From Mordavella massiliensis (GTDB taxonomy: Bacteria > Bacillota > Clostridia > Lachnospirales > Lachnospiraceae), in the NCBI RefSeq assembly GCF_016901695.1, contig NZ_JACJKS010000008.1, positions 62,001-126,000 on the forward strand: 64,000 nucleotides of DNA, given 5' to 3'. A model generated the notes under the pieces. It saw only the letters and a list, made by a program, of their open reading frames with translations, was not told the DNA's origin and made no database searches. The translations under genes were made by a program, and so were the position numbers. Positions 1-8,873 of this stretch are shown in pieces (positions within the stretch are counted from its first letter, which is position 1; every line of letters begins with the position of its first letter).

Positions 1-271
1 CGCTCAGGCATCCCTCCTCGCCGGTCTGCTCCCCGGACGTCTCCAGGATCTCCGGGTTGATCAGGATGATGGGGCCCTCCCCCACGTCGATGACCACGAT
101 CCGCTTCAGGATCCCCACCTGGGGCGCCGCAAGGCCCACGCCCATAGCCTCGTACATGGTATCCAGCATGTCCTGGATCAGGATCTTCGTGCGCAGGGTC
201 ATCTTCGTCACTTCCTTGCAGTGCTTGGTCAGCACCTCATCTCCCAGTTCTCTTATCTTTCTTGTCGCCAT
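1..271 (-). CDS. def: Peptide deformylase, partial (N-terminal 90 codons, runs off left edge)
   Basis: Removes the formyl group from the N-terminal methionine of new proteins, using a metal ion. The visible part begins [14 protein letters not shown] at the ATG ending at 271. It carries motif I as GVGLAAPQ and motif II as EGCLS, whose Cys is a metal ligand. The third motif (HExxH) would lie beyond the window edge. The gene follows priA by 27 bp on the same strand, and priA-def is a common Firmicute order. The family call is secure; the gene is cut only because the window ends. Confidence 0.93.
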   Translation of the reverse strand, partial: MATRKIRELGDEVLTKHCKEVTKMTLRTKILIQDMLDTMYEAMGVGLAAPQVGILKRIVVIDVGEGPIILINPEILETSGEQTGEEGCLS

Positions 272-298
272 TTATCTCTGCTCCTTTTTGTCGTCTGT

Positions 299-2527
299 CT
301 AAAAAATGCTCATGGGGTCAAAGTCGAACTGAACCCGGATATCGCGGAACCCGGAATTGAGCCCGATATACTGTTCCATCCGGTCCTTTGCCTTAACAAG
401 CATACCATATTTTCCGCATTTTAGGTAGAGGATCTTTCGGTACACGTCGCTCACCTTCCCCACATACGGGCTGGCCGGGCCGATGACGGCAAGATGGCCC
501 GATGCCCCCAGGCGCGCCGCAAACTCCTTCAGGTAGGCGGCCGCCGTCCCCAGCTTCTCCTCGTCCTCCCCGGTCAGAAGCACCGCCAGCAGATGGGCCG
601 CCGGCGGGTATCCCATCAGTTCCCGGTAGCGCATCTCCTCCTCGTAGAAGGCCTCGTAGTCCTGCCGGGCCGCCGTCTCAATGCTGTAGTGGTCCGGGCT
701 GTAGGTCTGGATGACCACTTCCCCGGCCTGCGCGCCGCGCCCGGCCCGGCCGGCCGCCTGGGTGAGGAGCTGGAAGGTCCGCTCCGCAGACCGGTAGTCG
801 TCGCTGTAGAGGGACATGTCCGCAGCCAGGATCCCCACCAGTGTCACATTTGGAAAATCATGCCCCTTGACGATCATCTGGGTGCCCACGAGGATATCCG
901 CCTCCCCGTCCCCGAAGGCGGAGAGGATCTTCTCATGCCCGTCCTTGGTGCGGGTGGTGTCCGCATCCATCCGAAGGACCCGGGCGCCCGGGAACTCCCG
1001 GCGCACCAGCTCCTCGATCTGCTGGGTCCCCGCCCGGAAGCCGCCGATGTGGGGCGAACCGCAGACCGGGCAGTTCCGGACCGCCGCCGTCTCGTACCCG
1101 CAGTAGTGGCAGACAAGCCTGCCTCCCCGGTGGGCGCAAAGAGACACATCGCAGTGGGGGCATTTGATCACATGGCCGCAGGCGCGGCAGGAGATAAAGC
1201 CCGCGTAGCCCCGCCGGTTGAGGAAGAGCATCGCCTGCTGCCCGGCGTCCAGCCTCTCCGTAAGAAGCGTCCGCAGCCGGTCGCTCAGGATGGACCGGTT
1301 CCCGCTCCTAAGCTCCCTTCGCATATCTTCCACGTAGACTTTTGGCAGCGCGCCGCTCCCGGCCCTGGCGGGAAGCTGAAGGAGCACGTACTCCCCCTTT
1401 TTGCAGCGGCTGTAGGCCTCCAGGGACGGGGTGGCCGACCCGAGCACGAGGGCGGCCCCCTCCAGCCGGGCCCGCTCCCCGGCCGTCTCCCTGGCGTGGT
1501 ACCGGGGCACCTGCTCGCTCTTGTAGCTGCTCTCATGCTCCTCGTCGATGACGATGAGCCCCAGCCTCGGGAAGGGCGTAAACAGGGCGGAGCGGGGCCC
1601 GATCATCACATCGATCTCCCCCTTCTTCGCCCGCTGCATCTGGTCATACCGCTCCCCGGCGGACATCCGGGAGTTCAGGATCGACACCCGGTCCCCGAAC
1701 ATGCGCTGGAAGCGCAGGACGGTCTGCCAGGTCAGGGCGATCTCCGGTATAAGCATGACCGCCTGCCTGCCCGTCTCCACCACCTTGCGGATCATGGCCA
1801 TATAGACCTCTGTCTTGCCGCTCCCGGTGACGCCGTACACCAGATAGGTGCGCCTGAGTCCCCTGCCGTAATCCTCAGCGAACCGCCTGACCGCCTCCTG
1901 CTGGGGCTGCGTGTAGGTGATGCAGGACTCCTCCGCCTGCCGCGGCCGCACCGGGTTCCGGTACACCCTGTCGCTCACCAGAGATACAAGGCCCGCCTCC
2001 TCCAGCGCCCGCACGACGGGGCGGGTAATCTGGAGCTTCCCGCAGATGAGGCTGTAATCCGCCCGCGGGCTCTCGATCAGGGCACGCAAAAGCCGGGCCC
2101 GCGCCTTCTGGTTCTTCCGCTCGTACCAGGCCAGCTTCTCCTCCGCCTCGGCCCTGCTGCACTGAAGCACAAGAGTCTGCCTCCTGCGCTCCCGCTCCTT
2201 CCGCTTGATGGGCAGGACCGTCTTCAGGGCCTGGATCATGGTGCCCCCGTAGGACTCCTTCATCCAGGCTGCCAGGGCCACCAGCCGGGACTCAATGGCC
2301 ACGCTTTTTTCCGGGATATCCAGGATCTCCTTGATCTTCGCCGGATCGTACCCCGGCTCCCCGGAAAAGCCCACCACATAGCCCCGCGTCTGCCGGTTGC
2401 CGCTGCCGAAGGGGACGAGGACCTCCGCCCCCACCTTCACCCGGCCGTCCAGCCGCTTTGGAATGCGGTACTGAAAGATCTTATCCAGTTTTTCATTTGT
2501 AATGTCTACAATGATATCTGCGTACAT
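299..2527 (-). CDS. priA: Primosomal protein N' (replication restart helicase PriA)
   Basis: Superfamily 2 DNA helicase that recognises stalled forks and reloads the replisome. The 742-residue protein has an N-terminal DNA-binding domain (about 1-100). The helicase core has Walker A GVTGSGKTEVYM (about 232-243) and a DEEH box. A zinc-binding insert with eight cysteines (CRACG, CPHC, CHYC, CPVC) follows near residues 450-495, then helicase domain 2. I start it at the ATG ending at 2527 (MYADIIVDITNEKL). The open frame continues 88 codons upstream, but that stretch overlaps murE and does not resemble PriA. It lies 13 bp after the murE stop, so the two are probably co-transcribed. Confidence 0.95.
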   Translation of the reverse strand: MYADIIVDITNEKLDKIFQYRIPKRLDGRVKVGAEVLVPFGSGNRQTRGYVVGFSGEPGYDPAKIKEILDIPEKSVAIESRLVALAAWMKESYGGTMIQALKTVLPIKRKERERRRQTLVLQCSRAEAEEKLAWYERKNQKARARLLRALIESPRADYSLICGKLQITRPVVRALEEAGLVSLVSDRVYRNPVRPRQAEESCITYTQPQQEAVRRFAEDYGRGLRRTYLVYGVTGSGKTEVYMAMIRKVVETGRQAVMLIPEIALTWQTVLRFQRMFGDRVSILNSRMSAGERYDQMQRAKKGEIDVMIGPRSALFTPFPRLGLIVIDEEHESSYKSEQVPRYHARETAGERARLEGAALVLGSATPSLEAYSRCKKGEYVLLQLPARAGSGALPKVYVEDMRRELRSGNRSILSDRLRTLLTERLDAGQQAMLFLNRRGYAGFISCRACGHVIKCPHCDVSLCAHRGGRLVCHYCGYETAAVRNCPVCGSPHIGGFRAGTQQIEELVRREFPGARVLRMDADTTRTKDGHEKILSAFGDGEADILVGTQMIVKGHDFPNVTLVGILAADMSLYSDDYRSAERTFQLLTQAAGRAGRGAQAGEVVIQTYSPDHYSIETAARQDYEAFYEEEMRYRELMGYPPAAHLLAVLLTGEDEEKLGTAAAYLKEFAARLGASGHLAVIGPASPYVGKVSDVYRKILYLKCGKYGMLVKAKDRMEQYIGLNSGFRDIRVQFDFDPMSIF

Positions 2528-2540
2528 ATTTTCTTCCCTG

Positions 2541-4010
2541 TCATCCCTGTCTGTTCTTCTCCCCGTCAAGCGCGGCGCGCACAAGCTCCCTGTCGTCCAG
2601 CGCAAGCCTCGCCCCGCGTATCTCCTGGTATGTCTCATGCCCCTTCCCGGCCACCAGGAGCACATCCCCCGGGCGGCACTGCCTGACGGCCAGGCGCACG
2701 GCCTCCCGCCGGTCGGGGACGAGCAGGCAGGCGCCGGACGTCTCCTCCACCCCCGCCGCAATATCCCGGAGGATGGCCTCCGGCTCCTCATCCCGGGGAT
2801 TGTCGCTCGTCAGGATGACGGTGTCCGCCAGCCGGCCGGCGATCCTTCCCATCTCCCGGCGCCGCTGCCTGGCCCGGTTTCCCCCGCATCCGAAGACCGT
2901 CAGCAGCCTCCCCCTCGCACAGGGGCGGAGCGTTAAGAGGGCGCTCTCAAGGCTCATGGCATTGTGGGCGTAGTCAACATACACAAGCCGGCCGTCGTCT
3001 GCGCGGATCCGCTCCATCCGCCCGGGCACGGAAATGCCGGCGAGGGCTGCCCGCACATCCGCAAAGGGAACCCCTGTGTCAAGGGCTGCCGCCGCTGCCG
3101 CCAGGGCGTTGTACACATTGAAGATCCCCGGGAGGGGCAGGCGGATCTCTTCATCGTACCCCGCGATCTGAAACGCCATGCCCGGTCCCTCCCCGTCCCT
3201 GACGGGCCGGATCCGGACGGCTCTGTAGTCTGCCCCGGCCCCCGTGCCGAAGGTGACTTTCCGGCATCCCGTGCGGGCAAACATCTCTTCATACCAGGGA
3301 TCGTCCGCGTTTCCGATCCCCACTTCGCACTGGAGGAAGAGCAGATGCTTGCACTGCCGGTACTTTGCAGGGCTTTCGTGCTCGCCCGGGCCTATGTGGT
3401 CTTCGCCCAGATTGGTAAAGATCCCTGTCCGGAACGGGACGCAGGCCGTCCGCTCCAGCTTCAGCGCCTGGGAGGACACCTCCAGGACAGCGTGCGTCAT
3501 GCCGGCCTTGCGCATCTGGCTGAAGTACTCCATGAGCCGGCAGGACTCCGGCGTCGTCCGGTCGCTTGGGAACCGGCGTTCCCCCGTGTCCGTCTCGATG
3601 GTTCCGACAAGACCGCAGCGCCTCCCCGCCTGCTTAAATATCTCCCGGAGCATCCAGGCCGTCGTCGTCTTCCCCTTTGTCCCGGTGATCCCGGTCACCT
3701 GCAGCGCGTCCGCCGGATACTCCCAACAGGCTGCCGACATGGCCGCAAGGGCCCACCTCGTGTCGCTCACCTGCAGGACCGTCACCTGCGCCGGACAGCG
3801 CACCGGCCGTCTCACGACCAGGGCCGACGCCCCTCTTGCCGCCGCCTCCCGGGCGAACAGATGGCCGTCCGTCCGGTATCCCTCCACGCACACAAAAACG
3901 TCTCCCGCCTGAAGTTCCCTCGTGTCACACCGCACCTGTCCCGCCTCCCGCCGGACCGTACCCTGCAGCACACGGTACCGCACCTGCGGGAGCAGATCGA
4001 GCAGTTCCAT
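2541..4010 (-). CDS. murE: UDP-MurNAc-L-Ala-D-Glu:meso-diaminopimelate ligase (MurE)
   Basis: Cytoplasmic Mur ligase that adds the third stem-peptide residue of peptidoglycan. The 489-residue protein shows the Mur P-loop GITGTKGKTTT (about 107-117), the TTPES substrate loop, GEDH, YVDYAHNAMS and GKGHETYQ. It has the DNPR motif (about 403-406), which in characterised MurE enzymes reads meso-diaminopimelate, so a DAP-type wall is predicted. The start at 4010 has a GGAGGC ribosome-binding site 4 nt upstream; an in-frame ATG at 4052 has none. It leads the murE-priA-def unit. A second, divergent MurE homologue lies just upstream (4167-5693). Confidence 0.93.
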   Translation of the reverse strand: MELLDLLPQVRYRVLQGTVRREAGQVRCDTRELQAGDVFVCVEGYRTDGHLFAREAAARGASALVVRRPVRCPAQVTVLQVSDTRWALAAMSAACWEYPADALQVTGITGTKGKTTTAWMLREIFKQAGRRCGLVGTIETDTGERRFPSDRTTPESCRLMEYFSQMRKAGMTHAVLEVSSQALKLERTACVPFRTGIFTNLGEDHIGPGEHESPAKYRQCKHLLFLQCEVGIGNADDPWYEEMFARTGCRKVTFGTGAGADYRAVRIRPVRDGEGPGMAFQIAGYDEEIRLPLPGIFNVYNALAAAAAALDTGVPFADVRAALAGISVPGRMERIRADDGRLVYVDYAHNAMSLESALLTLRPCARGRLLTVFGCGGNRARQRRREMGRIAGRLADTVILTSDNPRDEEPEAILRDIAAGVEETSGACLLVPDRREAVRLAVRQCRPGDVLLVAGKGHETYQEIRGARLALDDRELVRAALDGEKNRQG

Positions 4011-4119
4011 AGCTGCCTCCAATGATATAGGCCTTATCTGTAATTGTCCCATACCGGCCAGTCCAAAGTCAACGGATTTCGTGCGTCAAATTTCCCGTCA
4101 AATTTCTCCCGTCAGCAAA

Positions 4120-4148
4120 GGCAGCCCGGACTTGCTGTCCGCGCTGCC
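4120..4148 (-). terminator. Hairpin downstream of the murE2 operon
   Basis: GGCAGC and GCTGCC arms (4120-4125 and 4143-4148) enclose a second paired segment, CGGAC/GTCCG. On the minus strand the stem is followed by TTTGCTG, a weak T tract. It lies between the end of the second MurE gene and the start of murE, so it probably ends the 7.7-4.2 kb operon. Confidence 0.5.
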
Positions 4149-4166
4149 CTGCACAAGGTCCCGTCT

Positions 4167-5693
4167 CTACTTCTCTTTCGCGTCATACTGCGCCAGATAC
4201 TTCTTCACATACTCCACATCCGACGGACAGTCGATGTACTCGCTTCCGTATTTCTGCCGCGTCTCCGCGCCCTTTCCCGTTATCAGGAAAAGGGTCTTCC
4301 CCTCCGACTTCTCAATGGCTGTGCGGATGGCTTCCCCCCTGTCCTCGATCATCTCGTACGGACAGTTCTGAGCCGCCACATACCGGGCGATGTCCGCGGA
4401 AATGTCCGCCACAGGCTCGTAGCCCGGATCCTCAGCCGCAAGATATACTTTCCTGGCGTACCGGCCCGCCACTGTCCCGAGATCCCGCCGGCGGACAAGC
4501 GCCTTCTTTCCGGGGCAGCCGAACACGGACACGATGTCGTAGTCCGGATATTCCGCCTGCATGGAAGAGAATAACTTTTCAAAGCTCAGCTTGTTATGGG
4601 CGTAGTCCACGATGGCGATCTTTTCCTTATCCCGGCTTGCGTACAGCTCCATCCGGCCGCTGGACCTGGCCCGCTTTAACCCGGAGTGGATATACGCGGA
4701 CGGGATGCCGAGTTTTGTGGCTGCCGCGATGACGCCCAGGGCGTTCTCCACATTAAAAAGTCCCGGCATGGTGAGGACAAACTCCTCGTCAAACTCCGCG
4801 CATTTGACGGAAAACTTCGTCTCATGTCCCTCCTTGCGCACAGCATAGGCGTAGAAGTCCGCCTCCGGGTTCTTCGTGCTGAAAGTATACATTTCTTTTG
4901 CATCTTTTGCATACGTAAGGATGCGGTCTGTGTAGTCCGCGTCCAGATTGACAAAGGCCCGGTCCGCTTTCTCAAACATCCGCATCTTGGATGTAAAGTA
5001 ATCCTCGAAATCCTCGTGCTCAATGGGACTGATATGATCCTCCGAAATATTGAGGAAGACCGCCGCGTCAAACCGCATGCCGTCCACCCGGTTGTACTTG
5101 AGCGCCTGGGAGGACACCTCCATCTCGGCATACTCAATGCCGCTGTCCAGCGCGTTCCGCAGGTGCTGCTGAAGTTCAACTGCCTCCGGCGTCGTGATAT
5201 GGGACTCCACCAGGCTTTTCCCGTCGTAGATGTCGATGGAGGAAATGACGGCGCTCTCCTTCTTTCCCAGGGCTTCCATATAATCGTCCACGACCGCTTT
5301 CATGTAGTAGGCAGATGTGGATTTCCCTTTCGTCCCGCCGATACCGGTCACGACCAGATCTTCCCACGGCTTATTGTAAAAGAAGTTGGCGAGAACGGAC
5401 ATGGCCTTGCGGATATCCTTCACCAGTATATAGGGCACGCTCTCCCCTGGCGCAAACGTCTTCTCACTGACATAGCAGACGGCTCCTCGCTCCACGGCCT
5501 CCCGCAGATACATGGGCTTAAAAGCCGCCCCCTTGCAGATAAACAGCGTGTCCGCCTCCGCTTCTTTGGAGTTGTAGGTCATGGTCCGGATCACCTGCGC
5601 GCCTGCCTCTTTCGCGCCGTCTTCAAGCAGCAGCCCGTTCTCCTCCAGGATCTCCACATAGTCTTTCACGGTATAATATTGCATTTTTCCCAT
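4167..5693 (-). CDS. Second MurE-type Mur ligase, not DAP-type
   Basis: A 508-residue Mur ligase: P-loop GGTKGKS (about 119-125), TTPEA, EVSSQAL, SEDH, a probable carbamylated-lysine segment TSKMRMF, and VDYAHNKLS. Family membership with MurE is clear. Where DAP-type MurE has DNPR, it reads EDPG (about 421-424), and GKGHE is replaced by GKGAE. The third-residue pocket is therefore different, and I cannot name the amino acid. It is the last gene of an operon with an Asp/Glu racemase and an ATP-grasp ligase. That suggests it builds a modified stem peptide or a related UDP-MurNAc-like peptide (inference). Start chosen at 5693 (MGKMQYYTVK), with AGGGAG about 11 nt upstream; 5684 is the alternative. 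Confidence 0.8.
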   Translation of the reverse strand: MGKMQYYTVKDYVEILEENGLLLEDGAKEAGAQVIRTMTYNSKEAEADTLFICKGAAFKPMYLREAVERGAVCYVSEKTFAPGESVPYILVKDIRKAMSVLANFFYNKPWEDLVVTGIGGTKGKSTSAYYMKAVVDDYMEALGKKESAVISSIDIYDGKSLVESHITTPEAVELQQHLRNALDSGIEYAEMEVSSQALKYNRVDGMRFDAAVFLNISEDHISPIEHEDFEDYFTSKMRMFEKADRAFVNLDADYTDRILTYAKDAKEMYTFSTKNPEADFYAYAVRKEGHETKFSVKCAEFDEEFVLTMPGLFNVENALGVIAAATKLGIPSAYIHSGLKRARSSGRMELYASRDKEKIAIVDYAHNKLSFEKLFSSMQAEYPDYDIVSVFGCPGKKALVRRRDLGTVAGRYARKVYLAAEDPGYEPVADISADIARYVAAQNCPYEMIEDRGEAIRTAIEKSEGKTLFLITGKGAETRQKYGSEYIDCPSDVEYVKKYLAQYDAKEK

Positions 5694-5724
5694 TTTGAAA
5701 CAATCTCCCTTGGTAAATTGATCT

Positions 5725-6441
5725 CTACTGATACGCAGCGCCGGACCGGAGGATCGCCTCCCGCACCAGCACATCCATCGCGTCCAGACACATGGTCGGT
5801 ATCTCGTGTTTCCCCTTAAATACAGACAGTTCCGTACATGCCAGGATCACCGCATCGCAGTTTTTGCGCATAAATTCGCTCATGACCCGGTCAAATTTTG
5901 CCCGGTCCCCTCTTTTTCCGCTCTTGATGTCGTCGTAGATGAGGGACATGACATCCTTCTGCCGCTCCGGGGACGGTTTGACCGGCGTCACCCCGAGCGC
6001 GCGGCATTCCCTGTGATAGATCCTGGAACCGATCGTCCCGTCTGTCCCCATGATGCCGATGCGCCTGACGTCCGGCAGCTCCCGCACCGCATAAGCCACG
6101 CTCTCATGGATCATATTGATAATGGGTACGGACACGGCCTTCTGCACCTGCTCATAATAATAGTGAGACGTATTGCACGTAATGGCGATATTGGACACGC
6201 CGAGCTTCTCCAGCGTCCGCGCGTCCTCCTGCAGCATCCGGACAAGTTCCGCGCTCTCGCCGGTCCGGATCGCCTCCGTGCGGTCCGGTATGGCGGCGTG
6301 GCTTAAGATCACCATATCGATGTGATCCTGATCTTTGGAGGCCTTCGTGTGGGTGATCACATTCTCATAAAAATAGCTTGTGGCCTCAGGCCCCATTCCG
6401 CCGATAACGCCAAGTTTTTTTCTGACTCTTCCCTCTTCCAT
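5725..6441 (-). CDS. Aspartate/glutamate racemase family protein
   Basis: Cofactor-independent racemase of 238 residues. GGMGPEAT (about 14-21) is the family's substrate loop. The two catalytic cysteines are in CNTSHYYY (Cys89) and ACTELS (Cys202), so the two-base mechanism looks intact. The family includes aspartate racemases; the GGMGPEAT form is more like these than like the housekeeping glutamate racemase MurI. It sits between the ATP-grasp ligase (20 bp upstream) and the second MurE (31 bp downstream). A D-amino acid made here could feed either ligase. The D-Asp versus D-Glu product cannot be decided from the sequence. Confidence 0.85.
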   Translation of the reverse strand: MEEGRVRKKLGVIGGMGPEATSYFYENVITHTKASKDQDHIDMVILSHAAIPDRTEAIRTGESAELVRMLQEDARTLEKLGVSNIAITCNTSHYYYEQVQKAVSVPIINMIHESVAYAVRELPDVRRIGIMGTDGTIGSRIYHRECRALGVTPVKPSPERQKDVMSLIYDDIKSGKRGDRAKFDRVMSEFMRKNCDAVILACTELSVFKGKHEIPTMCLDAMDVLVREAILRSGAAYQ

Positions 6442-6461
6442 AACCCTTCCCCTTATCCGCT

Positions 6462-7673
6462 CTAGCGGTAGTATTTGTTAAAATAGCCGTACTGTTTCCA
6501 GTGCGTCTTCAGCATGCGCAGAAACCGCATGGGCTTTAAATCCCCCCGCATAAATACGGGATTGACCATCTTCCCCTCGCGCACCAGTTTCTTCATCTTC
6601 GCCACCATGGAAGGGTCTTTGACATGCCTGTAGGCGACCCCCTTTGGCACAGTCATCCACAGGTGCTCGTCTGTCGCTTCCTCATAGGGGAGATCCCGGT
6701 TGTAAATGTAATCTTCCACAAAATATTTTGCCACATTGAAACCGGAGCCCGTCACATAGTAATTGCTCCGGCCCTGCCTTGTATTGATCTCGAAGAACCG
6801 GTATGTGCCGTCCCTCCTGTCGTATTTTATATCAAAATTGGAAAAGCCTACATAGTGCAGGTCCTCCAGGAGATTCCTGACCCTTCCCATCAGTTCCCTG
6901 TTTGGCTCCGTGATGATGACCGCGTGATTGCCGAGTCCGTGAGGCGTATGTTCCTCCAGAAGCACATGGCCCAGACACATCATCTTCACCTTGCCGTTCC
7001 GGTCCGAGTAGGATGTGAGCACACGCATGTACTCATCGTTCCCAGGGATCATATCCTGGATGATCAGATCGTCGTCATACCCCGCGTCATAGATCTGCTT
7101 TATGATCTGTTCCAGCTCTTTGCGGCTCTTCGGCTTATAGATCTTGTTCTGGGTCGGGAACGGATGCTCCCAGTAAGCGATGCTGTTGGACGGCTTCAGG
7201 ATCACCGGATAGGGAAAATCGCAGGCAAAGTCAAATCCCATTTCCTTTTTGTACACGATCGTCTTCGGATAGTCCACCCCGTGCTTCTCGCAGAGGCTGT
7301 AGAAGCGCTCCTTCTGCTGCAGGCTGTCCATCAGTTCAAAATCAATATAGGGGGCGATCACGTTCTGCGGCAGTTCATCCTTATGGCGGCTTGCCAGCGC
7401 CACATAGCTGTCCCCGCATCCGATGAGCAGGATCTTTTTATCACTGTGCTCCCCGGCAAACTTCCGGATCCTGGCAAGGAAATAGTCGTCTGTGTCGATC
7501 CTGGGATTCCCTTCATAGACCGTGATCTGACTGTTGTAGCTCGGCCCTGTCTGGTATTTCCCAAAGACGTAGGTCTTCACCTGATACTGTTCGTAAAAGG
7601 CGCGGGCCACGCTGTACGTATTGATGTCCCCTCCCAGCAGGACGGGAATAAAGTCTCTCTCTTTAAACTTCAT
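6462..7673 (-). CDS. ATP-grasp carboxylate-amine ligase, D-aspartate ligase-like
   Basis: A 403-residue ATP-grasp enzyme, first gene of a three-gene operon. The N-terminal part has a Rossmann-like preATP-grasp region (FIPVLLGGDINTYSVARAF). The core shows YPVILKPSNS as the ATP-lysine strand, IIQDMIPGNDEYMRVLTSY, and the metal-binding FFEINTRQGRSNYY. Its architecture and opening resemble the D-aspartate ligases that join D-Asp to the stem-peptide side chain in enterococci and lactococci, where the ligase gene is also paired with an aspartate racemase. That parallel supports the role but does not prove it. No signal peptide or membrane segment is seen, so it acts in the cytoplasm. Confidence 0.7.
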   Translation of the reverse strand: MKFKERDFIPVLLGGDINTYSVARAFYEQYQVKTYVFGKYQTGPSYNSQITVYEGNPRIDTDDYFLARIRKFAGEHSDKKILLIGCGDSYVALASRHKDELPQNVIAPYIDFELMDSLQQKERFYSLCEKHGVDYPKTIVYKKEMGFDFACDFPYPVILKPSNSIAYWEHPFPTQNKIYKPKSRKELEQIIKQIYDAGYDDDLIIQDMIPGNDEYMRVLTSYSDRNGKVKMMCLGHVLLEEHTPHGLGNHAVIITEPNRELMGRVRNLLEDLHYVGFSNFDIKYDRRDGTYRFFEINTRQGRSNYYVTGSGFNVAKYFVEDYIYNRDLPYEEATDEHLWMTVPKGVAYRHVKDPSMVAKMKKLVREGKMVNPVFMRGDLKPMRFLRMLKTHWKQYGYFNKYYR

Positions 7674-7710
7674 CTTCTGATCCTCTCTCTGTACAGATTA
7701 ATACGAGCAT

Positions 7711-7741
7711 ATTATAACCCCGTATCCCCCCGCTTTGTCAA
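7711..7741 (-). promoter_or_regulatory. Putative promoter of the ATP-grasp/racemase/murE2 operon
   Basis: On the minus strand a perfect TTGACA (7736-7741) and a perfect TATAAT (7711-7716) are separated by 19 bp, longer than the ideal 17. It lies just upstream of the ATP-grasp gene, in a short A/T-rich gap after the yitT-like gene. The three-gene operon therefore probably has its own promoter. Confidence 0.55.
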
Positions 7742-7755
7742 GCAAAGCGGCTCTT

Positions 7756-8625
7756 TTACAGGTCTCCCGGCTCCTCCTTAAAGCCCTCCCCGACGACCTC
7801 GTTGGACTCCATGATGATGGTAAAGGCTTTCGGGTCGATCCGCCGGGCCAGCCGCTTGATGGTATACATCTCCTTATTGTTGCAGGCGCACATGACAATG
7901 TCCTTCTCCTGGCCCGTGTAGCTGCCGGTCCCCCGGATGATCGTGGAGCCGCGGCCGGAATACTGATCGATCTGCTCCGCCATCTCCTTTCCCTTCCCGG
8001 TGACGATCAGGGTCATCTTCCCCTCGTCGATGCCGTACATGATGCGGTCCATCACGGTGGCCATCAGATATGTGACGATCAGGCCGTAAATGAACCCGTC
8101 CACATCCTTGAACACGAGCACGCTTCCGAGAAGGATCGTCAGCATATCCAGGACAAAGGTGATCACACCAAGCGTCATGTGGGGCTTCACTTTCTTAATG
8201 GCCATGCTGATAAAGTCCTGCCCGCCTGTAGAGGACCCGCGCATGAAGATCAGCGCGTACCCGATCCCCGTCAGCACGCCCATGCACAGGGCCGCCAGCA
8301 GCCGGTCCCCGTCATACACCGGCAGCAGAGGCGACACGTAGTCCATCAGGAAGGAGGAGATGATCATCGTCTTCACCGACTTCAGGAAAAAGGTCCTTCC
8401 CAGGAATTTATAACAGAAAATGGCTACCGGCACGTTGAGGATGATCGTTCCCGCTCCTACAGGTATGCCAAACAGGTGATACAGGATGATCGCCATGCCG
8501 GAGAACCCCGCCACCGGGAAATTCGCATAGAGGGCAAAATTATAGATGCCGACGGCGATAACCATGCCCGCAGCAATGTCCACCAGTATGTCGACGCCCG
8601 CCTCCTTCCAGTTGATACGCTTCAT
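7756..8625 (-). CDS. YitT family membrane protein
   Basis: A 289-residue integral membrane protein with five to six hydrophobic segments (about 10-175) containing GSSTGGQDFIS. A soluble C-terminal DUF2179-type domain (about 200-280) contains GRGSTIIRGTGSYTG. This two-part layout is the YitT/DUF161 plus DUF2179 family, whose substrate is not firmly known. Start chosen at 8625 (MKRINWKEAG), where GGAGG lies 9 nt upstream; the open frame extends 9 codons further without a good site. Confidence 0.88.
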   Translation of the reverse strand: MKRINWKEAGVDILVDIAAGMVIAVGIYNFALYANFPVAGFSGMAIILYHLFGIPVGAGTIILNVPVAIFCYKFLGRTFFLKSVKTMIISSFLMDYVSPLLPVYDGDRLLAALCMGVLTGIGYALIFMRGSSTGGQDFISMAIKKVKPHMTLGVITFVLDMLTILLGSVLVFKDVDGFIYGLIVTYLMATVMDRIMYGIDEGKMTLIVTGKGKEMAEQIDQYSGRGSTIIRGTGSYTGQEKDIVMCACNNKEMYTIKRLARRIDPKAFTIIMESNEVVGEGFKEEPGDL

Positions 8626-8873
8626 GAATGTACGCCTCCTTCTTTTTCTCATACACGAAAAAACAGCCGCAAACTATAAGGATTATAATTCGCTGCTGCT
8701 CTTTTACTTATTCATTATAGGGATCCCGGGCACGTCTGTCAATCCGCTTTGGCAGCGCTGCGCCACGCTAAATCCACTTGCTTTTCTTTTTTCAAAAAGC
8801 TGACCGGCCGTCCTCATCTGTGCTATCATATAGTATAACAGGAATACATTTGAAACAGCAGGAAGTGATCGAA

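Noticed and set aside
494-2686. Plus-strand open frame of 730 codons opposite priA
   Set aside because: It is the antisense shadow of priA in GC-rich DNA, rich in Pro, Arg and Gly, with no domain signature; priA on the minus strand is unmistakable.
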